From NCBI RefSeq assembly GCF_900183975.1, contig NZ_LT853882.1, forward strand, positions 3,589,501 through 3,653,500: a stretch of 64,000 nucleotides of DNA. Reading direction: 5' to 3'. Position numbers and translations under genes: made by a program. Below the pieces are notes generated by a model. It searched no databases. It was not told where the DNA came from and worked only from the letters and a program-made list of their open reading frames with translations. Numbering within the stretch: position 1 is the first letter of the stretch; the number at the start of each line of letters is the position of its first letter. Below, piece by piece: positions 37,761 through 48,214 of this stretch. Source of the DNA: Xanthomonas fragariae (GTDB taxonomy: Bacteria; Pseudomonadota; Gammaproteobacteria; Xanthomonadales; Xanthomonadaceae).

Positions 37761-40700
37761 CTACCCATCATCCTCATCCATACGCATGCTTTCCGACACC
37801 GGCAGTTCGATCGTGCAGCGCACGCCGTCCGGCCCCAGCACATAGGTGGTGTCGGCCTGCAACTGATACGGCAGCGCGCGTTCGATCAACTCGCGGCCAT
37901 AACCCGAGCCTTGCGGGGTGACCCCAGGCGTCGGCATCGACACGCCGGTCTCGTTCCATTCGATGCGCAAGCGCGTTCTGTTGCTGGTGCGCAGCAGGCA
38001 CCAACGTACCTGTAGTCGGCCGTTGGGTTGTGCCAGCGCACCGTATTTGTTGGCGTTGGTCGCCAGCTCATGCAAAGCCAGCGCAAAGGTCTGCACGGTG
38101 CTGGAGCGCAGCCGCACGCCACTGGGTCCATCCAGCACCACCCGATCGCCGCGACCCTGCGCATCGATCGCACCCATGGCCGAAAGCTCGACGTCAATCA
38201 ACTCATCGAACAGGATGCGATCTCCCTCGTTCAAACGCGATAGCAGCCCCTGCACACGTGCCAATGCGTCCAGGCGGTCGTTGTAGATCAACGCCAACTC
38301 AGCGATATTTTTGCTGCTGCGTTGCGTGCGATTGAAGACAACGCGTACCACGCCCATCAAGTTGCGCGTGCGATGTTGCAGCTCGGCCAGCAGCACCTGC
38401 TGGCGATCTTCCCATTGCCGGCGCCGGGTAACGTTCTGTCCGATCTTGAGATAGCCCAGCGGCTCGTCGCTGCCATCGCGCAGCGGCCGTGTTGCGTCTT
38501 CGATAAACACGCGGCGGCCGCTCTTGCATTGATGCCAGCGGATATTCGATGCAACCCCGGTGTAGCGCGCTTGTTCAAGCTCGCGTTGCGGTACTCCCGT
38601 CAGGCGGTCTTCGGCAACGAATGTCATCGCCACGTCCTGACCCACTGCTTCTTCAGCGGTCCAGCCGAACACCGCTTCGGCACCCGGCGGCCAGGTCTGG
38701 ATGTGCCCGGTCGTGTCGGTGGTAAAGATCGCGTAGTCGAGCGCGTTCTCCAGAATCAGGTGATGGCGCTCTTCGTTGTCGAGCAGCGCGCTCTGTGCAC
38801 GTGCCCGTTCCACCGAGACCCAGGTGCGCTCGGCGGTTTCTTCGACCAGCCGGATCTCCCCGGCAGTCCAATCGCGCGCAGTGCGCTGATTGACGACAAA
38901 GGTGGCAGCCAACTGTCCTTGCCTGATCAGCGGCACCACGATCAGCGCGCCGATCTCGTTGCCAAGATAGGTCGCACGCTGGTCGTCTGGCAGCGCCAGA
39001 TCAGCGGCAGTGTCGCGTACCACCCAGGTGCGTGCGTCGATCAACCAGGGCATCGGCCAGTCGGACAGCGCAACGCGGCGCGCGTGACTGGTTTCGCCGG
39101 GTTGATGCCAGTCGCGCTCGACTACGTATTGTTTTGCGTCGTCATCCACTTCCACGTAATAGGCGCGACCGGCATTCAAATGCTCGCCCAGCACACGCGC
39201 GGCTTTGCCCTGGATCGCTAACGGGTCGGCCAGCGGCCGTAACGCGTCGGAGAGTTTCAACAGGAACGCATTGCGAGTTTGCACTTCGTGCAGTGCCGCT
39301 TCGGCCAATTTGCGATCGGTGACATCAAGTACGAATTCGAAACCGGTGCCATCGGGCAACAGCTTGGAAGCAAATAGCGCCCAGCGTTGTCTTCCGTCCT
39401 TGCACAGATACTCACGTTCGTACGGTGTGGTGCCGCCCTTGGTCTTGAGTTCGTGGAAAGCGTGCGCAGACAATGCGCTCGATCCGGGCGGGGTCAGTTT
39501 CTGCCAGGTCAAGGCGCCTGCTTCGACATCCGCGCGGCTGTAACCGGTCATCTTCAAGAACGCATCGTTGGCATCGGTCATGCGACCGTCCATATTGAAG
39601 TAGGTTGCGCCAACGGTTTCGATGGTCAGCGCCGTGCGGAAACGCTCTTCGCTGGCACGCAGCTGTTCTTCGGCATGTTTTCTGTCGGTGATATCGCGAA
39701 AGTACACCGACATGCCGCCATCGCTGGTGGGATAAATGCTGATGTCGGCCCAATGCCCGCGTACCGGCGATGCCGCATCCACGCGCACCATCTGCCGCGT
39801 CTGCGCTGCCTGCAGATGCGCCTGATGCACCGCAGAGCCCAGCGTGTCGGGAAATTCATCCCACAGCACCTTGCCAAGCAAGTCTTTGCGCGGACGCGCC
39901 CACAGCGCTTCGGCCTGACGATTGATATAGGTAAAGCGCCACTGCGCATCCACACCGTAGAACGCATCGGAAATACTTTCCAGAATCTCGCGGTTACGCT
40001 CGGCCAGCCGCCACAGCTCCGATTGCACGCGCCGTTGTTCGGTCACCTCCTGCACGACAGTCAGCCCGCCGATCACCTTGTCGCCATCGCGTAACGCAAC
40101 AGCGGTGACCCGCTGCCAGCGCTCTGTCTCGCCGTCGAGATGAAGAAAATCCATCGACAAGCTCACGTCCTCGCCCCGCAACGTGCGCGCGCCGGGGAAG
40201 TCCTGTTGCGCTACCGGCCGACCCTGCTGATCGAAGCCTTTCCACCGCCCGCCATGCACTTGGTCGTGCGACGGAATGCGCTCGCCGAGCTGATCTTACA
40301 GCTGCGGATTTTTATAGGTGAAGCGGCCCTCCAGATCGAACAAGCCCACCCCAAGGGGAACCTGATCGAGCACGTACGCCAGCCGCGCCTCGCTGTTACG
40401 CAGGCGCTCTTCGGCCTGTCTGCGTGCGGTGATGTCGACCGCCGTGCCCGACCATTCGGTAATGCGGCCATCTGCATCCAGCGCCGGCACCGCCTTGGTC
40501 GCAAGCCAGGCGATGGTGCCGTCTGCGCGGCGCACGCGATGCTCCAACACAATCGCGCTTTTGCTGTGGATGCCTGCGTCGATGTTGCGCTGCACCAGGC
40601 TTCGATCCTCTTCAGGAATGTAATCCATGATCCAGGAACGATTTGGGCTGACCGTATCGGCCAGAAACTCCTTCCCGGTCAGCGCTTGCATTTCGCCCCA

Positions 40701-41339
40701 GTCCGGGCTCATCCGATAATGTACTTCGGAACTCGCCAACGACAGCGCCACAAGCCGCGATTCGCTGGTGCGCAACGCACGCTCGGCGCGTTGGCGCTCG
40801 ACATAGTCGGCAGCTGTCCATGCCAGCAGTTCCAGCAGCCTCAGCGCGTGCTCCGCCGGCTGATACGGCACGGTGAATTGGGTCCCCAGCAACCCCAACA
40901 AGACGCCGGCACGATTGAACAGCGGAGTGAATTGAGCAGCGCAAATACCACTACACAGCGCCGCCTCGCCATCCGGTGTGCCCTTGAGCGGGATAAAGTT
41001 GTCGACATCTTCGATCACCAACTGGCGCCGTTCGCGGCGCACGGTATCGCAAATCGCTTGAAATTGGTCCTCCAAGAACTGCTGCACGAACGGACTGCGT
41101 TCGTCGTGCCCGCGATACACCCGCAACTCCATGCCGCAGCTGTGCTCATCGACCAGCTGCAGGCAGCCGCACTCGGTGCGCGCAAATGCGCAAGCAAGCG
41201 CGGTGATTTCCTCCAGCGCGACACGCGAATCGACCTGCGCCGCCAGCTTTACCTGCAGCGCATGCAGCCGGCGCATGCCGTCCAATTCCTCGCTCAATGT
41301 GGCGGCGTTCTCCAGGCGTTCGCCAGGCGAATTCTTCAT
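37761..41339 (-). pseudogene. Multi-PAS/GAF HWE-type histidine kinase, split by one in-frame stop
   Basis: One frame of 1193 codons carries a TAA at 40296-40298, between YKNPQL and DQLGERIPSH. N-terminal piece (about 347 residues): GAF domain (VALEEITALACAFA ... PFVQQFLEDQF) and a PAS domain. After the stop: several PAS/PAC units ending DITDRK or DVTDRK, a second GAF-like region, and a C-terminal HWE kinase with phospho-acceptor His in ELQHRTRNLMG (about full-length residue 989), N-box ALHELATNANKYGAL, the W-x-E motif RIEWNETG, and a GSGYGRELIE glycine box. Either CAA or similar mutated to TAA, or the 832-residue kinase piece is made alone from GTG 40259. The DNA flanking the stop is otherwise perfect. 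A light or redox sensor in related proteins; ligand unknown here. Confidence 0.88.
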
Positions 41340-41399
41340 TTTGACCGGGTCTTTGCTGCGCAGACCATTGTCGATATCTCGCAATGAGTGAGCGACAAC

Positions 41400-41940
41400 A
41401 GTGCGTGATAGGTAGCGAAGAGGTTGTCAGCAGCGTGCTCGACACACGCGTTAACAGCGGTGGCGGCTTCAACACTGGATCGCACCACCAACGGTTGTGA
41501 CGTGGTCCAGGCAACCTGACCTGAGCGACTTCACCGCCAAGTGGAGTTGCTCATGTCATCCAGCCGCCTGGACCTTTCAGAAAGATACCGTCTGCATGCG
41601 TTGTACGAAACCGGCATGTCGATGCGTGCCATCGCCAGTGCATTGGAGCGCGCGCCCAGCACACGATCAGCCGCGAACTGCAACGCAATGCAACGCAACC
41701 AGCACGCTCGGCAGTCATGGAAAGGCCGTGGTGGTCAGCATGACCGAACCTCGCAGTCGCCTGCATCTGCTGGCCTACTCGCCTGACGGCACCGCCTGAG
41801 AACGTGCGCAACGCCATCGTCCAGCGGCTGGGCGGCCTACGCGCTGGGCGGCCTACGCCAGGCAGTGCACACCCTCACCGCCGACAACGGTAAGGAGTTC
41901 GCCAATCAAAGGAGTTCGCCGATCATCGGCTCATTGCTGC
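41400..41940 (+). mobile_element. IS30-family remnant B
   Basis: Left part near 41467 matches remnant A (GGCTTCAACACTGGATCGCA). Traces: SSRLDLSERYRLHALYETG and IASALERAPST of the N-terminal HTH, with frameshifts in the ELRRN region, and a ADNGKEF-like trace near 41884. It fills the 740-bp gap between the kinase start and nagA; nothing else is visible there. Confidence 0.7.
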
Positions 41941-42143
41941 TTGCTTGCAGAGCGATTTCTATTTTGCAGATCCGTTTTGCGTAAGGCAGCGTGGCAGCAA
42001 CGCTATCGCGCGCGCTAAACGTAGCGAGCAATGGCCATGAGATACAGACCGCGCGCAGCAACCGCAGCGGCCGGATAGAGCATGCGCCGGTACGCAGCAA
42101 CCACTCCGGCGTGGCGGAAGCGTAGCCGGTCTGACAGATGCCC

Positions 42144-43298
42144 TTACTCGCGCTGGCCAGCCACCCAGGTAGCCAGCACTCGGATATCGGCATCCACCAG
42201 CACCAGATCGGCTTGATAGCTGGGTGCAATGCGACCGAGGCGCTCTCCCAGGCCGATGCATTGCGCAGGATACGTGGACGCCATGCGCGCGGCTTCGGCC
42301 AGATCAACACCCAGACACTGCACGCTATTGCGTACGGCGGTGGCCATGTCCAATGCGGAACCGGCAAGTGCGCCGTCGGCATTGCGCACTACTCCGTCAA
42401 CGGCAGTGATCGTCTCTCCGTAAAGATCGAAGCTGGGGCTGTCTGCGCCGACCATCGGCATGGCGTCGGTCACCAGCAACAGCTTGCCGCGCGGCTTGGC
42501 TGCCAACGCCACACGCAGGCTGGCCGGATGCGCGTGCACGCCATCGACAATGATCCCGCACCACACATTGGGATCTTCCAGCGCAGCGCCCACAGCATTG
42601 GGCTCACGCCCGGCCAGTTGCGACATTGCGTTGTAAAGATGGGTAAAGCCGCTGACGCCGGCAGCAATACCATCGTGCGCCTGCTCATACGTGGCGGCAG
42701 TGTGGCCGGCAAACACAATCGCGCCGCCAGCAACGAAGGCGCGAATATCGTCTAGCGGCACGCGCTCCGGCGCAAGGGTGATCAAGGTGACGCCATTGTC
42801 CAGCGAGGTATCGACCGCAATCTCGTGCGCGTCCGGCAAACGGAACTTGCGCGCGTCGTGCGTGCCCTTGCGGGCGGGGCTCAGATACGGGCCTTCCAGA
42901 TGGATGCCGAGCACGCCGGGCACGCCTTGTGCGATGGCCTGGCGCGTGGCGTCGATGGCTTCGGCCATCACCTCGGCGGTGTCGCTGATCAGTGTGGGCA
43001 ACAGGCCGGTGGTGCCGAAGCGGCGATGCGCGGCAGCGATCGTGGCCAATGCCTGTGGGTGGCGTGCGTTATTGAACAACACGCCGCCACCGCCATTGAC
43101 CTGGATGTCGATAAAGCCCGGCAACAAGGTGGCGCCGCCCAGATCCAGGCGTGCGTGCGCCTGCGCAACGCGTGCATCCTCGGCTGGCACGATCGCCTGG
43201 ATCTGCCTTCCAGCCAGCAGCACGACCAAACCATCCTGCACTCCATCGTCGGTGAGCACGCGTGCATTGCACAACGCTTGAATCGGGGAAGCATCCAT
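42144..43298 (-). CDS. nagA: N-acetylglucosamine-6-phosphate deacetylase
   Basis: About 384 residues. Metal- and substrate-binding motifs: LPGFIDIQVNGGGG, GIHLEGPYLSPARKGTH (metal Glu), FAGHTAATYEQ (His), FTHLYNAMSQ (His) and the catalytic Asp in LVTDAMP. It turns GlcNAc-6-P into glucosamine-6-P and acetate in the cytoplasm. ATG 43298 follows the nagB-II stop by 2 bp; a TTG at 43304 overlapping that stop is an alternative. Last gene of the minus-strand nag operon. Confidence 0.94.
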   Translation of the reverse strand: MDASPIQALCNARVLTDDGVQDGLVVLLAGRQIQAIVPAEDARVAQAHARLDLGGATLLPGFIDIQVNGGGGVLFNNARHPQALATIAAAHRRFGTTGLLPTLISDTAEVMAEAIDATRQAIAQGVPGVLGIHLEGPYLSPARKGTHDARKFRLPDAHEIAVDTSLDNGVTLITLAPERVPLDDIRAFVAGGAIVFAGHTAATYEQAHDGIAAGVSGFTHLYNAMSQLAGREPNAVGAALEDPNVWCGIIVDGVHAHPASLRVALAAKPRGKLLLVTDAMPMVGADSPSFDLYGETITAVDGVVRNADGALAGSALDMATAVRNSVQCLGVDLAEAARMASTYPAQCIGLGERLGRIAPSYQADLVLVDADIRVLATWVAGQRE

Positions 43299-43300
43299 GT

Positions 43301-44329
43301 TCAAACCGTTTCCGTGACCTTGTTCAAATGCGGGGGCAAATCGGGATTATTTCCACGCTGCAGCGCCAATGCATTGATCGCGCGATAGAAGCTTTGCACG
43401 GTCAGCAGCGGTGCGATAGCCGGATGTGCGGCATCGGCAAGCGGCAAATCGCCATCGGGGGCGGCCAGCCATACCTGCGCGCCACGGGCGCGGAATTCGG
43501 CAGCGAGTGAGCGTGTGCCGGCGCCGGTTTCGTCGGGCTGCGCAAACACCAGCACCGGGAAGCCCGGCCCCACCAGCGCCATCGGGCCGTGTTTGACCTC
43601 GGCCGAGCTGTAGGCTTCGGCATGCAGGCCGCAGGTTTCCTTGAATTTCAATGCTGCTTCCTGCGCAGCGCCCAGGCCCAGACCGCGACCGAGCACGAAC
43701 AGATTGTGCGCCGGCACCAGTCCTGCGGTGAGAGCGGACCAATCGGCCTGCCAGGCGTTGCGCAACTGCTGCGGCAACGCATCGACCGCAGCGAGCAAGG
43801 CCGGGTCGTTCTTCCACACGGCGCCCAAGTGCAATACAGCAGCCAGCGAGGCGAGATAGCTCTTGGTGGCGGCGACGCTTTTTTCCGGGCCTGCGCCTAG
43901 CGGGATCACCACCTCGGCCAGTTGCGCCAGCGGCGAATCTTCCACGTTGACCAGTGCGACCACGCGCGCGCCGGCAGCTTTCGCGGCTTCGGCATTGCGC
44001 AACAGGTCCGGGCTCTTGCCCGATTGCGAAATCACAATGTACAGCGCACCACGCAGCTGCAGCGGCGATGCGTAGACCGAGCCCACCGACGGCGATGCCG
44101 ACGCGGTGACGATGCCGAGCTGGGTTTCGAACAGATACTTGGCATACGTCGCTGCATGATCGGAACTGCCGCGCGCGCAGGTCACCACGAACGGGGGCGG
44201 CGTATCGCGCAGCGACTGCGCAAGCGCAGCGATGGTGTCTGCGTTGCGCGCGAACTGGGCAGCGACCACGTCTGCGGTCTGCGCCGCCTCGCGGAACATC
44301 AAGGTCTCGGTTTCGGTGGGAAGGCTCAT
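43301..44329 (-). CDS. nagB-II: Glucosamine-6-phosphate deaminase, SIS-domain type (NagB-II)
   Basis: 342 residues from ATG 44329 (MSLPTETETLMFREA). Two SIS sugar-isomerase domains, with phosphosugar loops in VTCARGSSDHAATYAK, VISQSGKSPD, GRGLGLGAAQEAALKFKE and EVKHGPMALV. This is the GlmS-like C-terminal half without the glutaminase domain, so it deaminates GlcN-6-P to fructose-6-P and NH3 rather than making it. It lies between nagR and nagA, the order known from X. campestris. Confidence 0.9.
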   Translation of the reverse strand: MSLPTETETLMFREAAQTADVVAAQFARNADTIAALAQSLRDTPPPFVVTCARGSSDHAATYAKYLFETQLGIVTASASPSVGSVYASPLQLRGALYIVISQSGKSPDLLRNAEAAKAAGARVVALVNVEDSPLAQLAEVVIPLGAGPEKSVAATKSYLASLAAVLHLGAVWKNDPALLAAVDALPQQLRNAWQADWSALTAGLVPAHNLFVLGRGLGLGAAQEAALKFKETCGLHAEAYSSAEVKHGPMALVGPGFPVLVFAQPDETGAGTRSLAAEFRARGAQVWLAAPDGDLPLADAAHPAIAPLLTVQSFYRAINALALQRGNNPDLPPHLNKVTETV

Positions 44330-44334
44330 CGGGC

Positions 44335-45432
44335 TCAGGTGGATTCGGGGGAAAGGGATTGGACGGTTGGCGGTTGCGCTGGTGCAGTGGAACCGCGCAC
44401 CACCAACTGCGGCACGAAACCGCGGTTCTGCAATTGCGCGGGCTGATCGTCGTAGGCATCGCTGCGCAGCTGGCTGATCAGCAAACGCGCGGCATGCCGT
44501 GCGATGTCTTCGGTGGCCTGCTTGGCGGTGGTCAATGCCGGCCACGACTGCCGCGAAAACGGGCTGTCTTCGAAACCGGCAATCGACAACTGATACGGCA
44601 CGTTCATGCCGGTGGATTTGGCCGCGGCCAATACGCCTGCGGCGATTTCATCGTTACTGCCGAAGATGGCGGTGGGCGGTTCGCGCAACGACAACAAGCG
44701 GCGCGCGCCACGGAACCCATCGTCGAAGGTGTAATCGCCTGGAATCACCAGATGCTTGTTCAGGGCGATGCCGTAATCCTTCAGCGCAGCTTCGTAGCCG
44801 GCGTAGCGCTCGCCGCTGGAGCGATGCTGCGGGCCGCCCCACAAAAAGCCGATGCGTTGGTGGCCAAGCTGGATCAGATGCTCGGTAATCTCGTACGCCG
44901 CGTCGCGGTCGTCGATATACACGCACGGGCCATCGCCGGGATCGTCGGTGGCCGCGATGATGCGCACGCTTTTGATGCCGCGCGCGGCCAGGCCCGCCAA
45001 TAACTGCGGACGCTCGGACATCGGCGCGGTCAGCACCACGCCGGCCAGACGCGAGCGCTGCATCCACTCGGCGAGCTCTTCGGCCAGCAATGGCGAGGTG
45101 GAATCGCAGGGATGAATCTGCAGGCCAAAGCCGGTTTCGCGGCATGCGGCCAGCACGCCGTTCTGTATGCCGATGATGTGATACGGATTGGGGTTGTCGT
45201 ACACCAGACCGATCACGAACGGCGTGCCGCTGCGCAGATTGCGCGCGGACGGATCGGGCTCGTAGTCGAGATCGGCGATCACACGCAGCACGCGCGCGCG
45301 CGTGGCCTGCATCACCGATGGCTCGTTGTTGATCACGCGCGACACGGTCTTCAGCGAGACCTTTGCACGCTCGGCGACGTCTTTGATGGTGGGCCTGCGC
45401 ATGGGTGCACCTTGTTCGTCGGAACGCGTCAT
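44335..45432 (-). CDS. nagR: LacI-family repressor of the GlcNAc regulon (NagR)
   Basis: 365 residues. The N-terminal HTH and hinge are clear: RRPTIKDVAERAKVSLKTVS, then VINNEPSV and LDYEPDPSARNLR; the periplasmic-binding-like effector domain follows (FVIGLVYDNPNPYHI, VYIDDRDAAYEITEHLI, AIFGSNDEIAAGVL). Start at 45432 gives MTRSDEQGAP; ATG 45402 (MRRPTIKD) is equally plausible and nearer the family start. Located between nagP and nagB-II. Known Xanthomonas NagR responds to GlcN-6-P or a related metabolite; that is transferred knowledge. Confidence 0.88.
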   Translation of the reverse strand: MTRSDEQGAPMRRPTIKDVAERAKVSLKTVSRVINNEPSVMQATRARVLRVIADLDYEPDPSARNLRSGTPFVIGLVYDNPNPYHIIGIQNGVLAACRETGFGLQIHPCDSTSPLLAEELAEWMQRSRLAGVVLTAPMSERPQLLAGLAARGIKSVRIIAATDDPGDGPCVYIDDRDAAYEITEHLIQLGHQRIGFLWGGPQHRSSGERYAGYEAALKDYGIALNKHLVIPGDYTFDDGFRGARRLLSLREPPTAIFGSNDEIAAGVLAAAKSTGMNVPYQLSIAGFEDSPFSRQSWPALTTAKQATEDIARHAARLLISQLRSDAYDDQPAQLQNRGFVPQLVVRGSTAPAQPPTVQSLSPEST

Positions 45433-45442
45433 GCGGCGTCGC

Positions 45443-46720
45443 TCACTTGGCTTGGGCCGGCAGGCCCAGGCGGTGACCGCGCAGCGAATAGAACAGGATG
45501 TACAGATAGCACGGCACCATCAGCGCAGCGAACACGATCTGGAAGTCGTAATGCTGTTTGAGAATGGCGAACGCCTGCGGAATGATCGCGCCGCCAGCAA
45601 TGCCCATGACCAACAATGCAGAGCCGATTTCGGTAAAGCGGCCGAGCCCGCGAATGGCCAGCGGAAAGATCGCCGGCCACATCATTGCGTTGGCAAATCC
45701 GAGCGCGGCCACCAAGCCCACCGACACATAGCCGTGGGTGAACAACGCCCCCAGCGAGAACAGCACACCGAGCACGGCCGACACGCTTAGATAACGTGCC
45801 TGCGAGATGACACGCGGAATCAACACCAAGCCGGCGATGTAGCCGAGCAGCATCGCACCCAGCGTGTAGGAGGTGAAGATCTTGGTGCTGTCCAACGGCA
45901 GATCGAAGCCGTGGCCATAGGTGCCAATCGCATCGCCAGCCATCACTTCCACGCCCACATAGACGAACAGGCACAACACGCCCAACCACAGATGTGGAAA
46001 CTGGAAGATGCTGGATTTCTGCACGCCGGTAGCGCTACCGGGCGTGGCGTTGGCCTCGGAGGCTTTCAGTTCCGGCAGTGGCGAGAACAGCACGCCAATC
46101 GCCAGCAACAGCAGCACGCCGGACATCACCAGATACGGCGCGTGGATTTGGGCGGCAAACGCATTGAGCAACTGCAGCTTGGTCGCGGCATCGGCACTGG
46201 CCACCTGCGCGGACAGATCGCCGATACCGTGCAGCACCAGCGAGCCGATCAGAATCGGCGCCAGGATGCCGGCGATCTTGTTGCAGATGCCCATCAGCGC
46301 GATGCGTCGCGCTGCACTTTCGATCGGGCCAAGGATGCTGATGTAGGGATTGATCGCAGTCTGCAGCAGCGCCAGGCCGCTACCGATCACGAACAAGCCA
46401 CCCAACGCGCCCGGGTACCAACGCTGGGTGGCAAACTGGCCGAACCCCGCTGCGCCCGCTGCCATCATCACCAGGCTCAGCGCCAGGCCTTTTTTCATGC
46501 CAGTGCGCTTGAGGATCCACGACGAGGGCAGTGCCAGAAAAAAATACGACAGGTAGAACACCATCAACACCAGGAACGCATTGACCTCGCTGAGGTCGAA
46601 CGCCAGCCGCACGAAAGTGATCAACGGCCCGTTGATCCAGGTGAAAAAGCCGATGATGAAGAACAGCACGCCGACGATGGCGATCGAGACAACGAGATTT
46701 GCGGGCCTGGGAGTAGTCAT
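45443..46720 (-). CDS. nagP: MFS N-acetylglucosamine transporter (NagP, FucP family)
   Basis: 425 residues with 12 hydrophobic helices and no signal peptide. FucP/NagP-type features: an N-terminal GVLFFIIGFFTWINGPLITF, LLQTAINPYISILGP in the centre and FANAMMWPAIFPLAIRGLG in helix 9-10. Imports GlcNAc across the inner membrane by proton symport. It heads the run nagP-nagR-nagB-II-nagA with a 10-bp gap to nagR and lies 45 bp after nagQ on the same strand. Confidence 0.9.
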   Translation of the reverse strand: MTTPRPANLVVSIAIVGVLFFIIGFFTWINGPLITFVRLAFDLSEVNAFLVLMVFYLSYFFLALPSSWILKRTGMKKGLALSLVMMAAGAAGFGQFATQRWYPGALGGLFVIGSGLALLQTAINPYISILGPIESAARRIALMGICNKIAGILAPILIGSLVLHGIGDLSAQVASADAATKLQLLNAFAAQIHAPYLVMSGVLLLLAIGVLFSPLPELKASEANATPGSATGVQKSSIFQFPHLWLGVLCLFVYVGVEVMAGDAIGTYGHGFDLPLDSTKIFTSYTLGAMLLGYIAGLVLIPRVISQARYLSVSAVLGVLFSLGALFTHGYVSVGLVAALGFANAMMWPAIFPLAIRGLGRFTEIGSALLVMGIAGGAIIPQAFAILKQHYDFQIVFAALMVPCYLYILFYSLRGHRLGLPAQAK

Positions 46721-46764
46721 GGATGGCTGGCTCTTGAGTTGTCGGTGGGGGACGCCGCGTTGGA

Positions 46765-47520
46765 TCAGCGGCGCAGTTCGGCGACGAAATCGTAGAAATC
46801 GTTATGGCAATAGGTGTCGGTCAATTCGATCGCGCTGCCATCGCGCGCGTAGCCAACGCGCACCACATGCAGGATCGCCTCGCCGGTCTTCATGCGCAGG
46901 TGTTCGGCCAGCCGGGCCGGCAGATTGATCGCGCGGAAATACTGCAGCGCGCGCACCACCGGCGTGCCCTGCGCGTCCAGATAGCTGTAGAGCGAATCGC
47001 CGATCTGCTGCGGGTCGGCGACGATACGTTGCGGCAGCACGGCGTGTTCGTATGCCATGACGCGGTCATCGGCGCTGCGCAAGCGCGTGAGCGAGGCCAC
47101 CGCCGCATCCGGCGAGAGACCGAGCCGCAGGATTTCTTCGCCATGCGCCGGGCGCAGGCGGCGCTCCAGCCAGCACGTGCCCGGCTCGTAGCCCTTGATG
47201 CGCAAAGTCTCGCTGAAACTGGTCAGGCCGCTGAGCTGGTGCTGGATCTGTGTGGTGACGAAGGTGCCAGCGCCCTGCCGGCGCGACACCAGGCCTTGTT
47301 CGACCAGCATATCCACGGCCTGACGCAGGGTCACCCGCGAGATCTGCAGCCGCTCGCACAGCTGGCGCTCGGCCGGCAGCGCTTCGCCGGCCTTCCACTG
47401 ACCGCTGCGGATGGCGTCGGTCAGCTTGCCGGCCAGTTGCAGATACAGCGGGGTTGGCGCGGACGCGTCCAGGTGCAGCTCGTCCAATCGCGTGTCGGCA
47501 TCTGCCTTGGCCTTGTCCAT
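46765..47520 (-). CDS. nagQ: GntR/HutC-family repressor of the GlcNAc regulon (NagQ)
   Basis: 251 residues from ATG 47520 (MDKAKADADTRLDELHLD). Winged helix: PLYLQLAGKLTDAIRSG, then AERQLCERLQISRVTLRQAV and GAGTFV; the UTRA effector domain follows (SFSETLRIKGYEPG, RVMAYEHAVLPQRI, THELIKE-type IELTDTYCHNDFYDF). HutC-type regulators of this kind sense phosphorylated amino sugars. First gene of the nag operon; a palindromic box sits 30 bp upstream. Confidence 0.9.
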   Translation of the reverse strand: MDKAKADADTRLDELHLDASAPTPLYLQLAGKLTDAIRSGQWKAGEALPAERQLCERLQISRVTLRQAVDMLVEQGLVSRRQGAGTFVTTQIQHQLSGLTSFSETLRIKGYEPGTCWLERRLRPAHGEEILRLGLSPDAAVASLTRLRSADDRVMAYEHAVLPQRIVADPQQIGDSLYSYLDAQGTPVVRALQYFRAINLPARLAEHLRMKTGEAILHVVRVGYARDGSAIELTDTYCHNDFYDFVAELRR

Positions 47521-47549
47521 CCGTTGCTCTCGCCCGCCTGAATTCGATA

Positions 47550-47565
47550 GGTCCAATATAGTACC
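47550..47565 (-). promoter_or_regulatory. Putative NagQ (GntR-type) operator
   Basis: Imperfect palindrome GGTCCAATATAGTACC upstream of nagQ, resembling the GGT-N10-ACC boxes bound by DasR/NagQ/NagR-type GntR regulators. Its place suggests autoregulation and control of the whole nag operon. Confidence 0.55.
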
Positions 47566-47892
47566 AATCGACAACTGGACACCAGCCCTGTGCTGCAGTG
47601 GCTTGCGATGAACGGCTTTAGGGCTGGATATGCGATGCCGCGCGGCACCGAGTGGTACTAGCCGAGGTGAGCAGGCGCGCCGGGGCGCGGCCCGCCGTTG
47701 AGGACGTTTGCCAGGTCGCACTGCCTGGGGCGTTAGCGTTCAGCGCAAGCTGGCGCTTGTTGACGGATCAGACCAATTCAGCGGCTGATGGAGACCAGGC
47801 GCTGTTGTCTGATTGCGGCGCCCCACGGACCCTGCGGGGCGAGTGGCTGGTCCGTACGGCGACAGCCAGTGGTCGCGTGCTGGCCTTGCCGA

Positions 47893-47934
47893 GGATTGGC
47901 AGCGATTCATGTAAAAAACAGCCAAAAGTGAGCT
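47893..47934 (-). repeat. About 40-bp inverted repeat, left copy
   Basis: Read on the minus strand it gives TCACTTTTGGCTGTTTTTTA then CATGAATCGCTGCC, matching the plus-strand sequence at 50526-50566 with a few changes. A shorter related piece (TACACGAATCCCTGCCGACC) is at 47958-47977 on the plus strand. Confidence 0.7.
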
Positions 47935-47949
47935 AACTCGCTGTCAAAA

Positions 47950-48128
47950 AAGGTTTTCTACACGAATCCCTGCCGACCCTCGACAAGGAAAGTGGCATCA
48001 AGGACGATCCGAACGAGTGGTGCCGAGAAAGTAACGAACCTGCCTACATCTTGAGCCTGCTCAAGCGCGTGATCCGCGTCAGCATGGAGACGGTCAAGGT
48101 CGTCGGGGGCCTGCCTTCGATTCAGTGA
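47950..48128 (+). pseudogene. C-terminal fragment resembling a type ISP restriction-modification or helicase protein
   Basis: Frame with no start: FLHESLPTLDKESGIKDDP, then NEWCRESNEPAYILSLLKRV and [19 protein letters not shown]. The pattern DDPN-W...YIL-L-KRV-x-VS-ETVKIV-LP resembles the C-terminus of type ISP restriction enzymes and related predicted helicases. About 57 codons remain. The match is from memory of the family, so moderate confidence. Confidence 0.4.
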
Positions 48129-48214
48129 TGTCAGTATTCATCGGAGCAAGGCTGCATAGATAGCTGAATCGCCCCGGGATTTGCGGAGGCTCAATCATCT
48201 GAGAGGATTGAGCC

